Assembly: GCA_037039925.1 (NCBI GenBank) | Contig: JAXRKP010000533.1 | Span: forward strand, 172,501-236,500 | DNA from: Doris montereyensis | Taxonomy: Eukaryota > Mollusca > Gastropoda > Nudibranchia > Dorididae | Direction: 5' to 3' | Length of the DNA stretch: 64,000 nt | Part shown: piece after piece, positions 59,510 through 64,000 of the stretch | Layout: every line of letters starts with the position of its first letter | How positions within the stretch are numbered: the stretch's first letter is position 1 | The notes under the pieces: model-generated | Told to the model about the DNA's origin: nothing | The model's input: the letters and a program-made list of their open reading frames with translations, nothing else | The model's database searches: none | Position numbers and translations under genes: made by a program

Positions 59510-61553
59510 GTCCACATGTTGCAAGAAAATGAAAGCATCAATAGACAGCAAGGATAATATAGCAACCATGAGACAATGCATGATGCATGTCACATGTCAG
59601 GAATACTGAAATCTTTATATTTAATGGAGTGTATTATACTCGTAAAATAGCCTGTATGTATGTGAATAACCACCATTGTCAATAAAGTATAACTGTAATA
59701 AATGAAAAGAGATATCTATTTATTGTATTATAAACGGTCAACAAGCAGCGCCAATATAATAAACAAAAAGTTTATTTACCAAAATAAGAAAATACATGTA
59801 ATCAAAAGCAGCTAGTGTTAGAATGACAAAAGCTTCATAATAAGTTTTTACCTGACAACTACTATACATTACCATTTATAACATCTGTAGGTGGACAATG
59901 AAAATTGGGGAAAAACAAAACGGAAATATGTAGAGCACAGAATACAGAGTCAATAAGGGGAAGATCTCCATGGCGTCAAGGATAGAAAAGAACATTTTCA
60001 CATTCCTGTCAATGAAATCTTAATAAGCAAACCATGCTAATTTCTCTGCCTTTTGCTGATTGATTATCCCAAATTTGACCTGGTAATTATTTGAGGTATC
60101 TTGTTTTGAGAAACATAGGAACACTGATAAAAAAAGTCCTTTTCATTGCAAAACCAGGGTAAGTTCCTGACAGATTTTATGCAGTAAGCTCCGGTTCAAC
60201 AGAACCTTGCTGATTTTAATTCAAGCCTCCATACTTGTACATTGAAATGACATAAAGGCAAAATTATCTACGCCCAAAAATAAACATAAGAACAAAAAAA
60301 TAAAAACCAAAGAAAAATATCAATCTCCCTCCATCAAAAACCAAAGAAAGGAATTATTGTATAATAATATTCTTAGTAATAAAAGATGTAATGGGAGTGA
60401 TTGATGGAGCAGAATTCTACTCCAGGATGAAAAGGAATGAATAAACTTAAAATTATTCATTTCAATTTGATGGTTTGTTTTTAAATACATTTTTATTTAA
60501 ATAATTCTGAGTAAAAAAAGTGTTGCATCTCTAAAACCTACTGAAAAGTTGTAGCATTTTGATTGTAAGCAAATTTTCAACCATAAAAGAAAGGATTCAG
60601 CTCACTGAAGAAGTATACTTCTACAAGCTGGCAATCAAAAGTTGTCTTATACTATACAAAGAAAACAAAATCTTATGTCAATCATAAGGAGAACAAAAAG
60701 ACAATCCTTGAAATAAAAACAACACTCCCACAATTAGTCCCACCAAAAACAAAACAAAATCAACAAAAGAAAGAACCCCCCCCCCCCCCCCCCATAAAAC
60801 CACTCTTTTTGAGTAAAACGAAACTTATCACATATAAATTTATTATGAGTTGTAAGGGACCTAGCCAACAGTGACAAAAGCAAATGCTTAGATATAAGCA
60901 TTTATCATTACTTTGTTCTCAAGAGACATTCAGTCAACATTTCATAATATGAGCAACCATTGGAAAATTCATGTCCTGTCAACAATATCAATAATACAGA
61001 AAAATTTGATTCTTTTTCCTTCCTTGGAGGACATTATGATTTTAAATATCTCTTATGATATTAAACTTATAGTTATAAAGATAAAAAGGAGGAGAAAATA
61101 TATATTTATTCTTTTGAATCTTTATTTAATGCTCTGTAAATTGGGGTATCATTAAAAAATCCAATATGTGACATATTTTACAAAGAATTTAAGCAACACT
61201 ATAAAGATTCTTATACTAGGATAAATAGAGAAAACAAAATGGTTTGTTGTATAAGAATGAATGTGAAAATGAACAAAATGTGGGACTTTACAGAGATCAA
61301 TGTTTTCTCCAGTGGTAAGGAGGCAAAGGACAAAACATATAAGAAACTCGATTAACAGAAATGTGCTTTGAAAATGGATGTTTTAAATAGAATTTTGATA
61401 TTTGGAATCTTACTTATAAAGCAAAACCTTTTATACCACTTTTTTAAATCAACGATAATGTTTTTCTCTCTTTGAAAAAAAAATTGAAGTCTGACTAAAC
61501 TCCTACGTGTTGCACATAATATTTTTTGCTCTATATATACGAACAGAAAGACC

Positions 61554-61559
61554 TTTATT
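61554..61559 (-). terminator. Candidate TOM1 poly(A) signal AATAAA
   Basis: AATAAA on the minus strand, about 95 bases after the TOM1 stop codon. Context and distance are suitable for 3' end formation, but many AATAAA sequences occur by chance in this AT-rich DNA. Confidence 0.4.
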
Positions 61560-61653
61560 CAATATGCAGTTCATATTGGAGAAATAATTTGACATCATCG
61601 AATGAAAACATATGATACACACAAAAAAAAAGGAATGAATGCTAGCTGAATCT

Positions 61654-61793
61654 TCACAAGGCAAATAATGGATTCTCATCATCATCCTTCTTCTGCAATG
61701 TCCGTGTCGTTCGTGCATTTTGTCCTGTTTGTGCAGAAATGTTTGGTACATCATCAGTCGCTGTAGCTCTCTCTGATAAAAAGCGATCAAACT
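61654..61793 (-). CDS. TOM1: TOM1 last coding exon (C-terminus)
   Basis: The minus-strand exon follows acceptor atttccgttttag. It reads FDRFLSERATATDDVPNISA, then a short linker, then KKDDDENPLFAL and TGA. Vertebrate TOM1 ends with KFDKFLEERAKAADRLPNL, a linker, and EKDDDMLFAL, so the match is in both blocks and the distance to the stop. TOM1 is a VHS- and GAT-domain adaptor that binds ubiquitin, Tollip, clathrin and myosin VI on endosomes. The VHS and GAT domains lie beyond the right edge; no other TOM1 exon was recognised in 61.8-64 kb. The paralogue TOM1L2 cannot be excluded. Confidence 0.85.
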
Positions 61794-61799
61794 CTAAAA

Positions 61800-64000
61800 C
61801 GGAAATAACAGTAAAAACAAGCTGAATTTTTTTCGCTGAATCATAAATTTGACACTCAAATGGCTCAAAGTTGAAGAAAAAAGAAACTTGAAAATAAAAA
61901 TTCCAATTGAAAAATGAGCCATTAGTTAAAAAAATTCTTTAAAATGAAACAAAAGAACATAATAATTCACAACAATCATATCTATTTTACTGAAATTGAT
62001 AATTCTGATATAAATTCATGCTCATAACATGGACATTCCATGCTTAAGGCTAGTGTAAGAGTTAAGATCTTAGGCAGCTTTCAGACACATTGCATGCCCC
62101 CCCCCCTCCCCCGAATAAAAACAATGAAAGTGTGAAATGGTCATCATTATATTTTTTAAAACAGAAAAACAACAACAAAGCAATTTGACCACAACTAATT
62201 TATCAAAGGTAAATCAATGCTGACATTTTTAGAAATTTCTGCTTCCATTATTTTAAACCTTTTCGTCCTTCTTCATAATACAATCTACATGAATAATCAT
62301 CCTCATGTTAAAGTGGTTGTGTAACCATAATTAAAAAAGAAGTGAAATAAACAGCTCAGGAGAAAAGCCAAATGAAAAGGCAGGATGACAATTTTTTTTA
62401 AATCATCATAAAAAATATAAAAAACAACACACGCACCCTTTGCCCATCATTCTACTATTCATGCAAAACATAAAATAAACATAAATCAAATTAGAAAAGG
62501 AATGAATAAAAAAAAAGAAAAGAAGCATTAAACAATAAAACACTTAAATAATTCCTTATGGATGTGCTTGACTTAAAATTATAAGCCCTGTCCAGAAAGA
62601 CAAAGCAGCAAGAGAAAATTTTAATTTTATGCTTGATGAAATAATTATAAGCAATATGAGACCTTCAAAAGAACACACGAACAAAAAAAGAATTAAAAAA
62701 ATAACGGATGAAAAAATATAACTAACAAAACCTTCCCTGTCTTTAAAAACATGTGCAGGCTTTCACATATATAAAAAAAATTTCTTCCACTGTGCAACCA
62801 AAGACAATTGATGTGAGCACAGTCTCAGTGCATCTGCACAAACAAGGTTTTTTCTTCTTTCTTTGTCCCACTATTAATAGTATTAATGTTTACTCACATT
62901 ACACTGCCATCTCTCAATACTAAGAGGCATTAAAATAATAATCCAGATTTTTAAAAAAATGAACAAGAACTTAAAATAACATTCCAGCCAAATCTCTATT
63001 GATGGGTCCTTAAATTTCAATGTTAAAGTTATAATATAGAATCTCCAGGAGAAGAAATTCTAAAATGTTAATGCATAGATCAGGTAGACTTTACTATTAC
63101 AAGGTTATTGTCTCCAATAAATATGTATATATATAATTATGAGTTGGTCGTTTCTTTGTTCGTCAAAGGCTCTGTTGCCAGGCCACTAAGAGTAACCATA
63201 TTTTACATGTATATTCTAAATGATTTAAAAAAATCGTTTTCATATGAGGAAGTTTTATATCAGAAGTGACATTTATTTATTAAAAATCTTAAATCTACCT
63301 AACAAATGTTAGAAATGGAACAAAGCCATTTATCTTTAAATATTCCTCCTTTTATGAAACTGAAGTCAAAGAAAGGAATGCATGGAATAACTGAAGAAGA
63401 AGAAAAATAATGCTTTGCCCCCCATGTGTACGTTTGCTAATCTTGAATCCTGCCTCCAAGAGGGACTACGCAAGTTTTGGCATTGACAGAACCCCCCCCC
63501 CCCCACCACCACCAAATGTAACTATAGGGACCCCGATCCCCAAAGAATTAAGCCACTGGTATCCACAACTGACCCTGAGCCAACTGAGGCATGTAAGTGA
63601 TGACGGTTGCTGTTTCAGAATTCAAATAAAACACGCCCATCTAGACAAGACAAGACAATCTTGAACAGAGAGTGGTGAAATTTGTATTAAAAAATAATGC
63701 ATTCTCTTGAATTAGGTAAATGACAAGGCTGAATAACAGACAATGAAGAAGAGATCTTAAATTCATTTAGCTGTCTTCATACTGATTGCCAAAACTGAGA
63801 AATAACGCTTTTTTGATTATCTTAGTCACAGCCGTGGTTATTTTTAGCTCCTGAAAAATATTTATGGTAAATAAAAGGACCCCAAGTTCATTTCACGATT
63901 GTAACACTATTTTTTAAAAATTCTTCTTAAACATAACAACAAAAGAAAGAAAACGGTTTTAAAAACATCTCCTGACCAAGTTAAACAAAAACAAAACGCC
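61800..64000. other. Presumed TOM1 intron, nothing recognised
   Basis: AT-rich sequence with poly-C runs near 62,098 and 63,491. No exon with matching splice phases or known repeat was identified. Confidence 0.4.

Larger units (their letters stand above)
56100..61540. other. Intergenic stretch, few recognisable features
   Basis: Apart from the compound microsatellite, a family-A repeat and poly-A/poly-C runs, no exon or known element was recognised. Open frames here are short and lack consistent splice sites. The right part may hold a long TOM1 3' UTR. Confidence 0.4.

Overview
This window comes from an animal nuclear genome. It is AT-rich, has short phased exons in long introns, and is crowded with SINEs, LINEs, minisatellites and very long (AG)n tracts. 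The style suggests a lophotrochozoan, perhaps a mollusc, but nothing here fixes the species. No bacterial genes, operons, rRNA, functional tRNA or CRISPR array was found.

Three protein-coding genes were recognised by reading exons through splice sites and phases. (1) A FAM13-like RhoGAP gene lies on the minus strand, from about 22.8 kb to beyond the left edge. Thirteen exons are proposed, including an almost complete RhoGAP domain. (2) A complete STAMBP/AMSH gene (K63-linkage deubiquitinase of endosomal sorting) lies on the plus strand at 29,615-44,044, with ten exons, about 507 residues, an intact JAMM zinc centre and a STAM-binding motif. (3) The last coding exon of TOM1 (an endosomal VHS/GAT adaptor) lies on the minus strand at 61,654-61,793; the rest of the gene is off the right edge. 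FAM13-like and STAMBP are divergent, with about 6.8 kb between their recognised exons. STAMBP and TOM1 converge across about 17.6 kb of repeat-filled sequence. STAMBP and TOM1 products work in the same ESCRT/endosome pathway.

Two FAM13-like exons and one STAMBP exon are open only if a small deletion (one or two bases) is assumed, and each deletion sits in or next to a homopolymer. Length and phase arithmetic supports this for two of the three. This pattern fits consensus errors in a long-read assembly better than gene death.

Mobile and repeat content by region: 8.2-12.3 kb, RTE-type LINE pieces; 12.3-14.9 kb, a 36-bp minisatellite invaded by a CR1/Jockey-type LINE end; 15.2-19 kb, giant (AG)n tracts; 23.5-23.9 kb, a 167-bp tandem duplication; 36.0-40.4 kb (STAMBP intron 8), two head-to-head RTE copies, one broken by a CR1-like 3' end; 42.0-42.7 kb, a second 36-bp minisatellite (intron 9); 43.5-44.0 kb, a T-rich minisatellite ending at the last STAMBP exon; 44.4-45.8, 49.3-50.3 and 51.5-52.3 kb, three TIR DNA transposons with subterminal repeats; 52.8-56.1 kb, a full-length RTE copy with a target-site duplication. 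At least four SINE-like families recur.

No clearly new molecular system was found. The most interesting items are the apparent birth of a minisatellite from a SINE tail, the TIR elements with repeated internal motifs, and the fine structure of the STAMBP locus.
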